Made by a program: the position numbers and the translations under genes. From contig NZ_RAZG01000005.1 in assembly GCF_003612565.1 (NCBI RefSeq), forward strand, positions 62,001 through 126,000: DNA of 64,000 nucleotides. Direction: 5' to 3'. Below, piece by piece: positions 36,185 through 44,993 of this stretch. Below the pieces are notes generated by a model, which was given only the letters and a program-made list of their open reading frames with translations, ran no database searches and was not told where the DNA came from. Position 1 is the first letter of the stretch; the number at the start of each line of letters is the position of its first letter. The stretch comes from Roseburia sp. 1XD42-69. GTDB lineage: Bacteria; Bacillota; Clostridia; Lachnospirales; Lachnospiraceae.

Positions 36185-37113
36185 TTCATACGCCCTCTCA
36201 CAAAATCAAGCGCCAGCGCCACCGCCCCCATAACCGGGGGCACGTCAGGAATCACCGCATAAGCCCCCGGTGCTGTTTCCCGGAGGGATGAAAGATAGGC
36301 ATCCACCAAAAGGGGCTCTTTCGTCTGAAATAAACTGCCGATTAACACTGCAGGCACAGCCTCTTCACACATATGAAGCCTTTTTAAAACGGCGGCGGCA
36401 TACTTCCCCTCCTCATATCCCATCTGGGAAATAAGGCTCCCGGAGACAGCATCCCCCTCTTTTGCCAGGGAAAACACCGCAATGGGAATCCGGTACTTCT
36501 GCTCCTTTGTGATTTTGCCCTGATTTAATATCTCACATACTTCATCCATAGTGCATACGTCAAAAATGGAGGGCATCACTTCCTCCAGCCTGGTTTTCTC
36601 CCAGGTTCCCTCCTGGGAGCGGAAAGCGAAGTGCAGCGCCTTGCGGTACAAGTCTCCCCCTCCTCCCAAATTTCCTGTCTCAAAGTAGAGATTGCGGAGG
36701 GCCAATTCCTGCCCGGCCCTGTTTCTCCCTGCATGTCCCGCTCCCGTGCCGCAGATAGAAACCACGCCCACATTGTCTTTTGTTCCTGCCCGAAGCCCAA
36801 GCCAGGTATCGTTTACAATATGAAATACAGCATCCCCCATAATCTCTTTTACAGCAGGTTTAAGAATCCGAAAATCCTCCGGACCGTCTGCCCCGGAAAT
36901 GCCAAACAAAGCGTTTGTAATATCTTTTTTTGAAAGCCCTGCCCCATCTAACCCCTCCAAAACAGCAGTTTCCATAGATTTTTTAGCCGCATCAATCCCG
37001 CAGACCTGATGGTTTCCAGGCCCTCCAAATCCCTTTGCCAGAATATTTCCCTTTTCGTCAGACACAAAACAGGCCGTCTTGCTCCCTCCTACGTCCACAC
37101 CAAGCACATACAT
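36181..37113 (-). CDS. BadF/BadG/BcrA-family ATPase, likely N-acetylglucosamine-type sugar kinase
   Basis: 310 residues of the ASKHA fold: phosphate-1 motif GVDVGGSKTACFVSDEKG, GGPGNHQVCG, phosphate-2 VSICGTGAGHAG, and adenosine motif near VLIGSLFQTKEPLL. Such single-domain proteins beside glycosidases usually phosphorylate amino sugars or glucose. It lies 12 bases after the GH4 gene, and the two were presumably one catabolic unit; the GH4 partner is now broken. Confidence 0.87.
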   Translation of the reverse strand: MYVLGVDVGGSKTACFVSDEKGNILAKGFGGPGNHQVCGIDAAKKSMETAVLEGLDGAGLSKKDITNALFGISGADGPEDFRILKPAVKEIMGDAVFHIVNDTWLGLRAGTKDNVGVVSICGTGAGHAGRNRAGQELALRNLYFETGNLGGGGDLYRKALHFAFRSQEGTWEKTRLEEVMPSIFDVCTMDEVCEILNQGKITKEQKYRIPIAVFSLAKEGDAVSGSLISQMGYEEGKYAAAVLKRLHMCEEAVPAVLIGSLFQTKEPLLVDAYLSSLRETAPGAYAVIPDVPPVMGAVALALDFVRGRMK

Positions 37114-37125
37114 AAAAACCCCCCT

Positions 37126-38079
37126 TTACCCCGGGAAAAATGCCGGAAGATATTCCCTGTTTGCCTCAAGCATTTCCTCAAGGGCCCCTTTTGCATCCAC
37201 GGCGTCATGTACCAGAGGATGATTTAAAAACGCCAGAAACGCTTTGTTTCTGTCACCGGAAAGAGCGGCTTCAATGGTAAAATTTTCATAAGATTTTACC
37301 TGGCAGATAAGCCCTAATACTTCCCTTGGAACCTGGGTATCCCTTAAAGGTTTCGCCCCATCTTTTCCAATGACACAGTTGGTCTCTATCACAGCATCCT
37401 CCAAAAGCTGGGGAATAAGCCCCTGGTTCTGCACATCCACAACCTGCACATCTTTTGTGTCATTATATATGCTGTCAATAAGATTAATTGCCGCCTGGGA
37501 ATATCTTGCGCCGCCCCGCTTGGAAAGGGCTTCTGGTTTCTCTTTTAAATTTTCGTCCTGATATTTTAAAAACAGCTCCTGCTCCACCTTTTTCACCTGA
37601 TTTGCCCTTGTTCCTAAAAGCCCTAGAGCCTGCTGCCTCTCCTCATGAAACATCTTTTTTTCTAGGTAAAAATATTGAAGATAGGGGGAAAGCATACATC
37701 CCAGGGCTTTTGCAATCTCGTCCATCTCCTCATTTTTTTCTATATTTTTTACCACGCTCTCACGGTTAAAAACATTAAGCACATCTTTTATTCTGTCTTC
37801 CCCCGAAAGATAGGCATGGTTCATCACGCTTAAATGGTTCAGGCCGATAAAACGGCAGTCAAGGTCCTCCGGATCTGCCCCCAGGCGGTTTGCCGCATCA
37901 TACTGCATATTAATAGAGCAATTGCAAAGACCGATACATTTCACATTTGTGTACTTTAAAACTGCCTCTGTAATAATCCCCGACGGATTGGTAAAATTAA
38001 TAAGCCATGCCTCCGGGCACAATTTTTCTATGTCTTTACAGATATCAAGAATGACAGGAATCGTGCGGAGGGCTTTCAA
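37126..38079 (-). pseudogene. GH4 6-phospho-beta-glucosidase, C-terminal part of a broken gene
   Basis: The frame reads ALRTIPVILDICKDIEKLCP, then WLINFTNPSGIITEAVL (GH4 NAD/metal region), GLCNCSINM with the metal Cys, FIGLNHLS with the metal His, and the C-terminal helices. It has no proper start. Read upstream it continues TGIGGCLKALRTIPV, which is the expected continuation of the N-terminal half. Together the two halves make a normal ~430-residue GH4 enzyme. Confidence 0.85.
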
Positions 38080-38420
38080 ACACCCGCCGATTCCTGTCCA
38101 ATCATTCCGTATTTTAAAGGAATCCGCTCATCCCTCTCCCTTGCGTCAAGTCCTCCCACCCGAATCTGGGTAATGATAAAATCCGCCCCAAAAAGGGCTT
38201 CTTTTCTGTCTAAAGTCCCCTTCACTTCTATGGACAATCCTGCCTTTTTTATCATACGCCTGGTAAACTCCGTGTTAATGAAAAGTTTTTCCCTTCCCAT
38301 TTCAATGTCTGCCAAAACCACCTCTGTTATGGGAAGTGATTTTTGATGATTTATCACTCCCTCAATTAACTCCGGTGTATAACTGCTTCCCCCTCCGATG
38401 ACCACAAGTTTCATTGCCAT
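38076..38420 (-). pseudogene. GH4 6-phospho-beta-glucosidase, N-terminal part of a broken gene
   Basis: From the ATG at 38420 (GAAAGGGGAAA) the product begins MAMKLVVIGGGSSYTPELIE, the GH4 NAD-binding start. It runs through FIITQIRVGGLDARERDERI-PLKYGMIGQES and then meets a stop. The second frame takes over at TGIGGCL. The two frames share the bases ACAGGAATCGG, so about ten bases have been lost, probably by slippage between short ACAGGAA repeats. Confidence 0.85.
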
Positions 38421-38491
38421 TTTCCCCTTTCTGTTCCTTTTAACTAGCATACCATCTTTGGGAAAAATTGCAACTTTTTTGTTCATCTTTA

Positions 38492-38812
38492 TTATATTTT
38501 ACCGCTTCTCCCCTCCGCCTCCGACTTTCCCAAAAGGTAGAGAAACGCAATGGCATCCCCCGCCAGAATATGGCAGTTATTCCGGTATTTCACCTCACAG
38601 AGAATCTTTTCCCGGGGCAAATTTGCCACCACATCCACCTCTTTCCGGTTATCCTTGGCCTCCCTGAAATATCCAAGCTGTGCCGTGCTTCCCTGGTAAG
38701 CGGATTCTGTTGCAGCCAGGCGGATATCCTTTCTGCTGTCATAGATAACCTTCATCCACAAGCTTTAAAATGGGATTGTCAAATGTAGCATACAAAATAT
38801 TCCTGGGATTTT
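38492..38812 (-). pseudogene. AAA ATPase (DUF4143-type) remnant
   Basis: Two fragments in different frames: NILYATFDNPILKL just upstream of 38762, like the Walker B region of these ATPases, and 38492-38750 with AYQGSTAQLGYFREAKDNRK, then EVDVVANLPREKILCEVKYR, the C-terminal nuclease-like part (GYxRxxxxxEVDFV...EVK). Everything between, and the Walker A, is missing. No usable ribosome site is seen. It is a decayed gene. Confidence 0.6.
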
Positions 38813-38864
38813 ATATTATAGCAACTGCTTTCTAAAAAATGCAAGTAACCTTACTGTTTTCCCG

Positions 38865-41006
38865 TTAATTTACCAAATTTACCTTCACCTCATAGGCATA
38901 CCCAAGCCCTCTTAAAAATCCTTCCATATCCCCTTTATATTTTTGATACGCCTCCTTGTCCGAAAGCCCAAGCCGGCAGAAACTGTTGGTAAAATCCACT
39001 TTCGGCGCATCCTTAAGGCTTTCTCCCGTCTCCTTTAGCTGGGTGTAAAATTCATCTCCAATGCGCTGGCTTAAAACATCATTTGCATTCTCCTCATTTA
39101 AAAAATCTTCCTCCACAGAAGCCTCCAGACTGATTTTCACCAGGCATGTATGATTTTTCCCCTGGTAAGTTCTTTTTGCAGAGATTCTTTTCACAGTCAC
39201 CGGGGTCTGGTCTTCCATGCTAAAATACAGCTTTTCAATTTTACCCTGGGTAAGATAAGAAAGCATAGCCTCATTTATCCCAATTTCTCCCTTGGGAACT
39301 CCCCCCGCCATGGCATAGTAGCCCCGGATGACAGGAAGCCCCCCTTCCTCTTTTAACACGGGAATGTATAAAAGCTGTTCCTCATTTGCCTTGTCGTTGA
39401 TTAAATCCCCAAGAGTTACCGTGTCTTTCAGTTTGTAATCTTCCCGGCTCTCAATCATTTCCTCTAAATAGGTGCCGACGGGAGTGTCCAGATTTTTATC
39501 CAGGGCAAGAATCTTCCCTGCATCTTCCGCTGTAAAAAGGAGGGTATTTCTGGCTATCAGCGCCCTTTTTTCGCAAATTTGCAAAAATACTTCCAGGGAC
39601 TCTTCATTTTCTATAAATTCCTCCGATAAAACCAGCACCTTCATATGGTTGTAATCCATCTCTTTATTGCTGTCGTTGGCATACTGGGAAATTGCAGTGT
39701 AAAAATCCTTATCTTTAATATAAAAGTCCGTGCCGCTCCCTGCATTTGCATTTTCATCTGCCACTGAGGATAAATCCTGGAATTTGTAGCTGACCCTGCA
39801 GCTCTCCTCATCCAAATCCACCCCCATAGCCAGGGGAAATTTCCTGTTTTCTAACTCTGTAGTGCTGCATCCTCCAAGGAACATGCACAAAACCATCATA
39901 AGACTTACAGTGGTTTTTTTTGTATTTCCAAAAAAATCTCTAAAATAGGTGAGAAGAGGGATTGCCACAATCACCGGGGTTCCCCAGTACAAAAATATCC
40001 ACAGCAGTTTTTCCATAAACTCTTTGGAGCGGTAGCATCCCACAGCGATGCCAAAAAGCAGAACTGCCCCAATGAAAATGCTGACCCCTCTCTTCTTTCC
40101 CCCGTATAAACTCGCAATATTTTCAGACAAATAAAACATGCTGCTGCTGATTAAGGCAAACACGGTAAAAAACCAGATTCCAACCATGATGGCGTCCTGT
40201 CTTTCCAAAAAACCTCCCGGAATCTGCACCATGCTCATTAAGGTCACTGCAGGATACTCCTGGCTTATCATAGATCCTAAACCGAAAATACCCTGAAGAA
40301 TGGCATAGATGACAAACATTACCCCTCCGCAGAAAAGCACTGCCAACAGGGAGGCGGAGACAACTTTTTCTTTCTCCTTGGCAAATGGCACGATAAAAAG
40401 CATAAACCCGCACAGGGAAAAAAGGGAAAAACTGTAAAGGCACCCTGTATAAAAATTGCCTTCCCCAAGGGCAAAAAGGGGAAACAGCCGTTCTGTCCGA
40501 ACGTCCCTGGCTGCCAAAAACAACATAAGAAACAGAGGAACCATCAAAAACCAAAATAAAATTTCATACACCCTGGCCCTCCCCTCAATTCCCTGGGAAA
40601 TCCCATAACATGCCAGCAGCAGAATTCCAGCGGTAATCCAGTAAAAAGACTGCTCCTTTAAAAGTTCACTGACAATGAGATGCCCAAAGACATAGGTACT
40701 CACCCCTCCCAGGACAAGGTAGTATACAATATAAAATATCCCAAAAACCACGCCAAAAAAAGTCCCGAAATTTCTCTTTAAAAACGCCGGATAGGTTTCC
40801 CCCTCCCTCATGGATTCAATTACACCTCCTAAAAGCACTGCAAATACCAGACCCGCAAAAATCCCCACAAGAAGGGCCGCCATCCCGTTTTTTCCGGATG
40901 CCTCCCCTAAGAGTGGGGGCAAAAGCAGGGTGCCCACCCCTAAAATATCGTAAGATAAAAGCCGAAATACCTGTCTTTTGGAAATTTTATTATTTTTTGA
41001 AAACAT
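38865..41006 (-). CDS. GerAB-GerAC fusion, spore germinant receptor subunits
   Basis: 713 residues in one frame. Residues 1-~360 form a ten-helix germination permease (GerAB; FRLLSYDILGVGTLLLPPLL at the start). Residues ~362-380 read KKTTVSLMMVLCMFLGGCS, a signal peptide with a lipobox whose Cys is residue 380. Residues 381-713 are a GerAC domain (ENRKFPLAMGVDLDEES ... NHMKVLVLSEEFIE). Normally these are two genes. In the fusion the old lipoprotein signal could serve as the last membrane helix or still be cleaved. It lies one base after GerAA. Confidence 0.9.
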   Translation of the reverse strand: MFSKNNKISKRQVFRLLSYDILGVGTLLLPPLLGEASGKNGMAALLVGIFAGLVFAVLLGGVIESMREGETYPAFLKRNFGTFFGVVFGIFYIVYYLVLGGVSTYVFGHLIVSELLKEQSFYWITAGILLLACYGISQGIEGRARVYEILFWFLMVPLFLMLFLAARDVRTERLFPLFALGEGNFYTGCLYSFSLFSLCGFMLFIVPFAKEKEKVVSASLLAVLFCGGVMFVIYAILQGIFGLGSMISQEYPAVTLMSMVQIPGGFLERQDAIMVGIWFFTVFALISSSMFYLSENIASLYGGKKRGVSIFIGAVLLFGIAVGCYRSKEFMEKLLWIFLYWGTPVIVAIPLLTYFRDFFGNTKKTTVSLMMVLCMFLGGCSTTELENRKFPLAMGVDLDEESCRVSYKFQDLSSVADENANAGSGTDFYIKDKDFYTAISQYANDSNKEMDYNHMKVLVLSEEFIENEESLEVFLQICEKRALIARNTLLFTAEDAGKILALDKNLDTPVGTYLEEMIESREDYKLKDTVTLGDLINDKANEEQLLYIPVLKEEGGLPVIRGYYAMAGGVPKGEIGINEAMLSYLTQGKIEKLYFSMEDQTPVTVKRISAKRTYQGKNHTCLVKISLEASVEEDFLNEENANDVLSQRIGDEFYTQLKETGESLKDAPKVDFTNSFCRLGLSDKEAYQKYKGDMEGFLRGLGYAYEVKVNLVN

Positions 41007-41007
41007 G

Positions 41008-42480
41008 TCATCCCTTCCTTTTTAACCGAACTCTCTGATTTCTTTTTGCAAACACAGGCCGCCTGGTAATTTTAAACAGAGGCTGTCTTATGACAAAATC
41101 CCTCTGATCTTCATACCCTGTTAAATCCGCTCCCACAAAAGGCATAAGATAGGGGATGCCAAAACTTTTTAAATGGGACAGATGAATCAGCACCAAAAGC
41201 ATCCCAAACAGAAATCCATAAAATCCCAGCCAGGAACACAGAAGGATAAACCCAAATTTTAATACTCGAAATGCGGATGCAAATTCCTCATTTGGAATAG
41301 CAAAGGAACACAGGGCAGTAAAGGCCACCACAATTACCACAATAGGGCTTACAATATTGGCCTCCACCGCAGCCTGCCCGATAATAAGGCCCCCCACAAT
41401 CCCTATAGTATTTCCCATGGCCCCCGGCAGCCGCACCCCCGCCTCCCGCAATAGCTCAAATGCAATTTCCATCAACAGCACCTCCACCATTGCGGGAAAG
41501 GGCACGCCCTGCCTGGCTGCTGCAAAAGATAAAAGCAGGGGAGTTGGAAGTATCTGGGTGTGGAAATTTGTCACCGCCAGGTAAATTCCGGGAAATGTCA
41601 GGGCAAAAAAGGAGGCCAGGAAGCGAAGTATCCGCCCGAAAGAAGCGATTTCCCAACGGTTGTAATAATCGTCGCTTGTCTGGATAAAGGAATTGTAATC
41701 CGTGGGGAGAATCAGCCCCACAGGGGAGTTGTCGGAAAATACCACAATCCTTCCCTCCAATATGGCCATTGCCGCCCGGTCGGGCCGCTGGGTGGTCTGG
41801 AACTGTGGAAAGGGAGAGTACCACTTTTCCTCAGAAAGCTGTTCTATAATGCCGCTGTCCATCACGCCGTCAATCTCATAACGGCTCAGCCTTTTTTCCA
41901 CCTCCCCGATAAGTTTGGGGTATACCAAATCCTCCATATACACAATGTCCACATTTGTGTTGCTTCTTGTGCCAAGCCTTACTTCCCGCACCTTAAGCTT
42001 TGGGGTGCGGAGCCTTTTGCGGATCAGGGCCGTATTAATTTTTATAGAATCCGCAAATCCTTCGTTGGAGCCCCGGATGACTTTTTCCGACTGAGGTTCC
42101 TGCACTCCCATCCCCGGATATCCCTTGTCGGGAATTTTCATGGCTTTTTCAAATCCATCCACTAAAATCAGCACGTCCCCGGCAAACATGCCTCCCAAAG
42201 CATCCTCTATAGTGTCAAAATAGGTGATATCCGTAATCCCCAGGACATTTTTAGAGAGGCTCTCATAGACCTCCTCTTTGGTCATCTCATTTAACTGTTT
42301 TACCAGCCTGCCAAACACGGATTTGCTGAACATCAGGCTGCCCCCGGTAATTTCTACATAGGTGATAAAGCATTCAATATCCCTGCCGATGCCAATCTGT
42401 ATGGGAATCTTTTTAATATCCGCAGAATCCCCCAAAAGGGCCAGCAGATCTTTTTTATTTTCCGCCAAACTTTTTGTCAT
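41008..42480 (-). CDS. Spore germination protein GerAA
   Basis: 490 residues from the ATG at 42480 (GGAGGTAAAAAT). A soluble N-terminal domain includes the conserved FITYVEITGG region, SNEGFADSIKINTALIRKRL and DRAAMAILEGRIVVFSDNSP; then about four or five membrane helices (FLASFFALTFPGIYLAVTNF ...) and a basic tail. It forms the germinant-binding receptor with the GerAB-GerAC protein that follows. Forespore (sigma-G) expression is expected; no clear sigma-G promoter was confirmed by eye. Confidence 0.93.
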   Translation of the reverse strand: MTKSLAENKKDLLALLGDSADIKKIPIQIGIGRDIECFITYVEITGGSLMFSKSVFGRLVKQLNEMTKEEVYESLSKNVLGITDITYFDTIEDALGGMFAGDVLILVDGFEKAMKIPDKGYPGMGVQEPQSEKVIRGSNEGFADSIKINTALIRKRLRTPKLKVREVRLGTRSNTNVDIVYMEDLVYPKLIGEVEKRLSRYEIDGVMDSGIIEQLSEEKWYSPFPQFQTTQRPDRAAMAILEGRIVVFSDNSPVGLILPTDYNSFIQTSDDYYNRWEIASFGRILRFLASFFALTFPGIYLAVTNFHTQILPTPLLLSFAAARQGVPFPAMVEVLLMEIAFELLREAGVRLPGAMGNTIGIVGGLIIGQAAVEANIVSPIVVIVVAFTALCSFAIPNEEFASAFRVLKFGFILLCSWLGFYGFLFGMLLVLIHLSHLKSFGIPYLMPFVGADLTGYEDQRDFVIRQPLFKITRRPVFAKRNQRVRLKRKG

Positions 42481-42502
42481 ATTTTTACCTCCAAAAGGAA
42501 TC

Positions 42503-42533
42503 AAAAAAAGAGTAGAACACTCTACTCTTTTTT
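42503..42533 (-). terminator. Terminator after the GntR gene
   Basis: AAAAGAGTAGA and TCTACTCTTTTTT arms around a four-base loop; symmetric enough to work on both strands. It separates the GntR gene from the gerA unit. Confidence 0.85.
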
Positions 42534-42555
42534 AGTATGAAACAATTTCCAGATT

Positions 42556-43227
42556 TTATTCCTGTTCCCGGATAATGGCTTTCACCGCATTTGCCTGATT
42601 CTTAAGGTGCTTTTCCGTCATTTCCGTCACAAAATTTTTATCCCTGTTTTTAAGCCCCGCAAAAATTTTCCTGTGCTCCTCAATAAGGTTGGGATAGTTC
42701 TCTTCCTCCTTCAAATATTCCACCCGGTAACGGTAAATCTGCTCTCTGATATTATTCAAAAGATTTACAAGCCTGGGGTTGTCCGCCGCCTCATAAATTT
42801 TATCGTGGAAATCAATATCTGACTGGGCAATCTGTTTTAAATCCCCGGTTTTTACCGCCCGCTCAAACTCCTCCACCGCTTCTTCCAGCTTTAAAACCTG
42901 CTGTTCCGTTACTTTCTCACAGGCTAACTGCACTGCAAGAATTTCAAGCGCCTCCCGAATCTGCAGCACGTCCTCCATATTTTTTTCCGTCATTTTTGCA
43001 ACTTCCGCTCCCCTCCTGGGAATGGTCACAGCAAGGCCCTCCTGTTGCAGCATACGGATAGCCTCCCGGATAGGTGTCCGGCTCACCCCAAGTTTTGACG
43101 CTAACTGCAGCTCCATCAGCCGTTCTCCCGGTTTTAACTCCCCTTTTAAAATTGCCTCCCTTAAGGTGTTAAAAACCACATCCCTTAAAGGCAGATATGC
43201 GTTTGCATTTAACTCTAACTCTCCCAT
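42556..43227 (-). CDS. GntR-family regulator with FCD domain
   Basis: 223 residues. N-terminal winged helix (LKPGERLMELQLASKLGVSR, then TPIREAIRMLQQEGLAV) and a C-terminal FCD helical domain with metal-type residues (DIDFHDKIYEAADN ... EEHRKIFAGLKN). FadR/FCD regulators usually sense organic acids. It follows ispE after about 30 bases and its targets are unknown. Confidence 0.92.
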   Translation of the reverse strand: MGELELNANAYLPLRDVVFNTLREAILKGELKPGERLMELQLASKLGVSRTPIREAIRMLQQEGLAVTIPRRGAEVAKMTEKNMEDVLQIREALEILAVQLACEKVTEQQVLKLEEAVEEFERAVKTGDLKQIAQSDIDFHDKIYEAADNPRLVNLLNNIREQIYRYRVEYLKEEENYPNLIEEHRKIFAGLKNRDKNFVTEMTEKHLKNQANAVKAIIREQE

Positions 43228-43258
43228 TCAAACCTCCTATGAAAATTGGCTATAGGTT

Positions 43259-44125
43259 TCATGATTTCCGGTTGTTATAAATACTTGTAAGATATACCTG
43301 TTTGGCAAGGCCCGAAGCCTGCATTGCCTCATAAGCCTTTTCGGCAGTCTCCTCTTTTTCAAAAAGCCCAAATACCGTGGGGCCGCTGCCGCTCATCATG
43401 GCGTTTATGGCCCCGTGTTCCTTCATATGCTCTTTTATCTCCTGAATCACCGGATATTCCCGGATCGTGACAGTCTCCAAAAGATTTCCCATATGTTTTG
43501 CCAAAGCATGCAAATTTTTCCCGTGGATGGCCCGAAGCTGTGCATCGATATTGGGGTGTATGGTATGCTCGTCAAGTTTTAAATTTTCATATACAAATTT
43601 TGTGGACACGCTGATTCCTGGTTTTGCGATAAGCACCGGACATTTTGGGACAGGGGGAAGGCTTTTTAATTTCTCCCCGATTCCCTCCGCCAGGGCAGTC
43701 CCCCGCATCAGGCAGTAGGGCACATCCGCCCCGATTTTTACCCCAAGCTCCATAAGTTTCTGCCTTTTTGCCCGGATATGGAACAGTTCATTCATGCCAT
43801 ACATCACTGCCGCCGCATCTGTGCTTCCCCCTGCCAGACCCGCAGCCACAGGAATATGTTTATTCAGCACAACATGGACGCCCCCGTCTAATTCATAAAA
43901 GTCCTGCATAAGCTTTGCGGCTTTGTACACAAGATTATTTTCATTTACCGGTAAAAAATCAAGATTTGTCTCAATGGTGATTCCCTGCTCCCTGGTTTTT
44001 GTAATCTGAAGCAGGTCATAGAGATGGATAGTCTGCATAATCATGCGGATTTCATGATAGCCGTCCTCCCGTCTCCGAAGCACATCCAATCCCAGATTCA
44101 CTTTGGCCAATGCCTTAACTTTCAT
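43259..44125 (-). CDS. ispE: 4-diphosphocytidyl-2-C-methyl-D-erythritol kinase
   Basis: 288 residues from the ATG at 44125 (AGGAAAGAGACA); the longer frame has no site. GHMP kinase motifs: AKVNLGLDVLRRREDGYHE at the start, the ATP loop PVAAGLAGGSTDAAAVM, and the late MMSGSGPTVFGLF. It phosphorylates CDP-methylerythritol in the MEP isoprenoid pathway. Confidence 0.95.
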   Translation of the reverse strand: MKVKALAKVNLGLDVLRRREDGYHEIRMIMQTIHLYDLLQITKTREQGITIETNLDFLPVNENNLVYKAAKLMQDFYELDGGVHVVLNKHIPVAAGLAGGSTDAAAVMYGMNELFHIRAKRQKLMELGVKIGADVPYCLMRGTALAEGIGEKLKSLPPVPKCPVLIAKPGISVSTKFVYENLKLDEHTIHPNIDAQLRAIHGKNLHALAKHMGNLLETVTIREYPVIQEIKEHMKEHGAINAMMSGSGPTVFGLFEKEETAEKAYEAMQASGLAKQVYLTSIYNNRKS

Positions 44126-44238
44126 TGTCTCTTTCCTGCCGTCCATGACACTCATCCTTTTCCAAAACAATTTACACTCATTCTGTATTCTGTATACAAA
44201 ATATTCTATCATTTTTTTGAAAAAAGGTCAAATCCACT

Positions 44239-44268
44239 TTATTTTTCCTTTTTTCTGCCGATATAATA
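44239..44268 (+). promoter_or_regulatory. Overlapping sigma-D-like and sigma-A -10 elements
   Basis: GCCGATAT at 44258-44265 matches the sigma-D (FliA) -10 consensus perfectly; 15 bases upstream is TTTA (44239-44242) against the consensus TAAA. A sigma-A type TATAAT (44263-44268) overlaps it. The gene at 44324 follows. Confidence 0.45.
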
Positions 44269-44323
44269 CATATAGGAAAACCAAAAAATGGATTTTGAAT
44301 ATTATGTCAAGGAGGATGATATT

Positions 44324-44950
44324 ATGAGTATTGGAGCTATTAACAACAATGTTTCCACCACTTCTGCTGCAAACACAAGCCCGGCTGTTTCCGAAAAAGC
44401 TGCTGAGAAAGCTGCAGAAACCACTGCAAAAGATTCCGCAAAAGATTCCGGTGTTGTTTACGAAAAAGGTTCTTCCACTGTGAATACAAGCTATGTAAAA
44501 CAGAATCAGGCTTTAATCGATAAGTTAAAAGCTGACGCTGATGCAAGAGTTTCCCAGTTAAGGGGCATCGTTGAGAAGATGATGACAAAACAGGGCGCTG
44601 CAATCGGCCAGGCTGACGATATGTGGAAATTCTTAGCCAGCGGCAAATACACCGTAAGTGCAGAAGTGAAAGCACAGGCTCAGAAAGATATCGCTGAGGA
44701 CGGTTACTGGGGCGTAGCTCAGACTTCCGACCGTATTTTAGACTTTGCAAAAGCATTAAGCGGAAATGACCCTGAAAAGGCAGATGAGCTTTTAGAGGCT
44801 TTCAAAAAAGGCTTTAAACAGGCTACCGGCGCTTGGGGAAAAGACCTTCCGGACATCTCAAAACGCACATATGATGCAGTTGTTGAGAAATTTAATAATT
44901 GGAAAAACGAAGCGGAAGACAAATCTTCCACATCTGTTGAGACAGAATAA
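44324..44950 (+). CDS. Unknown Ala/Lys-rich soluble protein
   Basis: 208 residues from the ATG at 44324, with a very strong AAGGAGGATGATATT. The first ~65 residues are low-complexity Ala/Ser/Thr/Lys (TSAANTSPAVSEKAAEKAAE). The rest is helical and conserved-looking (LIDKLKADADARVSQLRGIV ... YWGVAQTSDRILDFAKALSG ... WGKDLPDISKRTYDAVVEKF). No signal peptide or Cys. Codon use is of highly expressed type (many GCT/GCA, AAA, TTA). Such N-terminal Ser/Thr/Ala segments are seen in proteins exported by flagellar-type systems. Function not recognised; the sigma-D-like promoter hints at a motility-linked role. Confidence 0.7.
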   Translation: MSIGAINNNVSTTSAANTSPAVSEKAAEKAAETTAKDSAKDSGVVYEKGSSTVNTSYVKQNQALIDKLKADADARVSQLRGIVEKMMTKQGAAIGQADDMWKFLASGKYTVSAEVKAQAQKDIAEDGYWGVAQTSDRILDFAKALSGNDPEKADELLEAFKKGFKQATGAWGKDLPDISKRTYDAVVEKFNNWKNEAEDKSSTSVETE

Positions 44951-44962
44951 TTGAAAAAAGTC

Positions 44963-44990
44963 ACCCCGCCGTCAGGCGGGGTTTTCTTTT
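44963..44990. terminator. Strong intrinsic terminator between convergent genes
   Basis: CCCCGCC-GTCA-GGCGGGG followed by TTTTCTTTT on the plus strand; A6 precedes it, giving T6 on the minus strand for the clpX-like gene. Confidence 0.92.
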
Positions 44991-44993
44991 ACA

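Noticed and set aside
41560-42165. Plus-strand open frame of 201 codons opposite gerAA
   Set aside because: Antisense to conserved GerAA sequence, no ribosome site, shadow composition.
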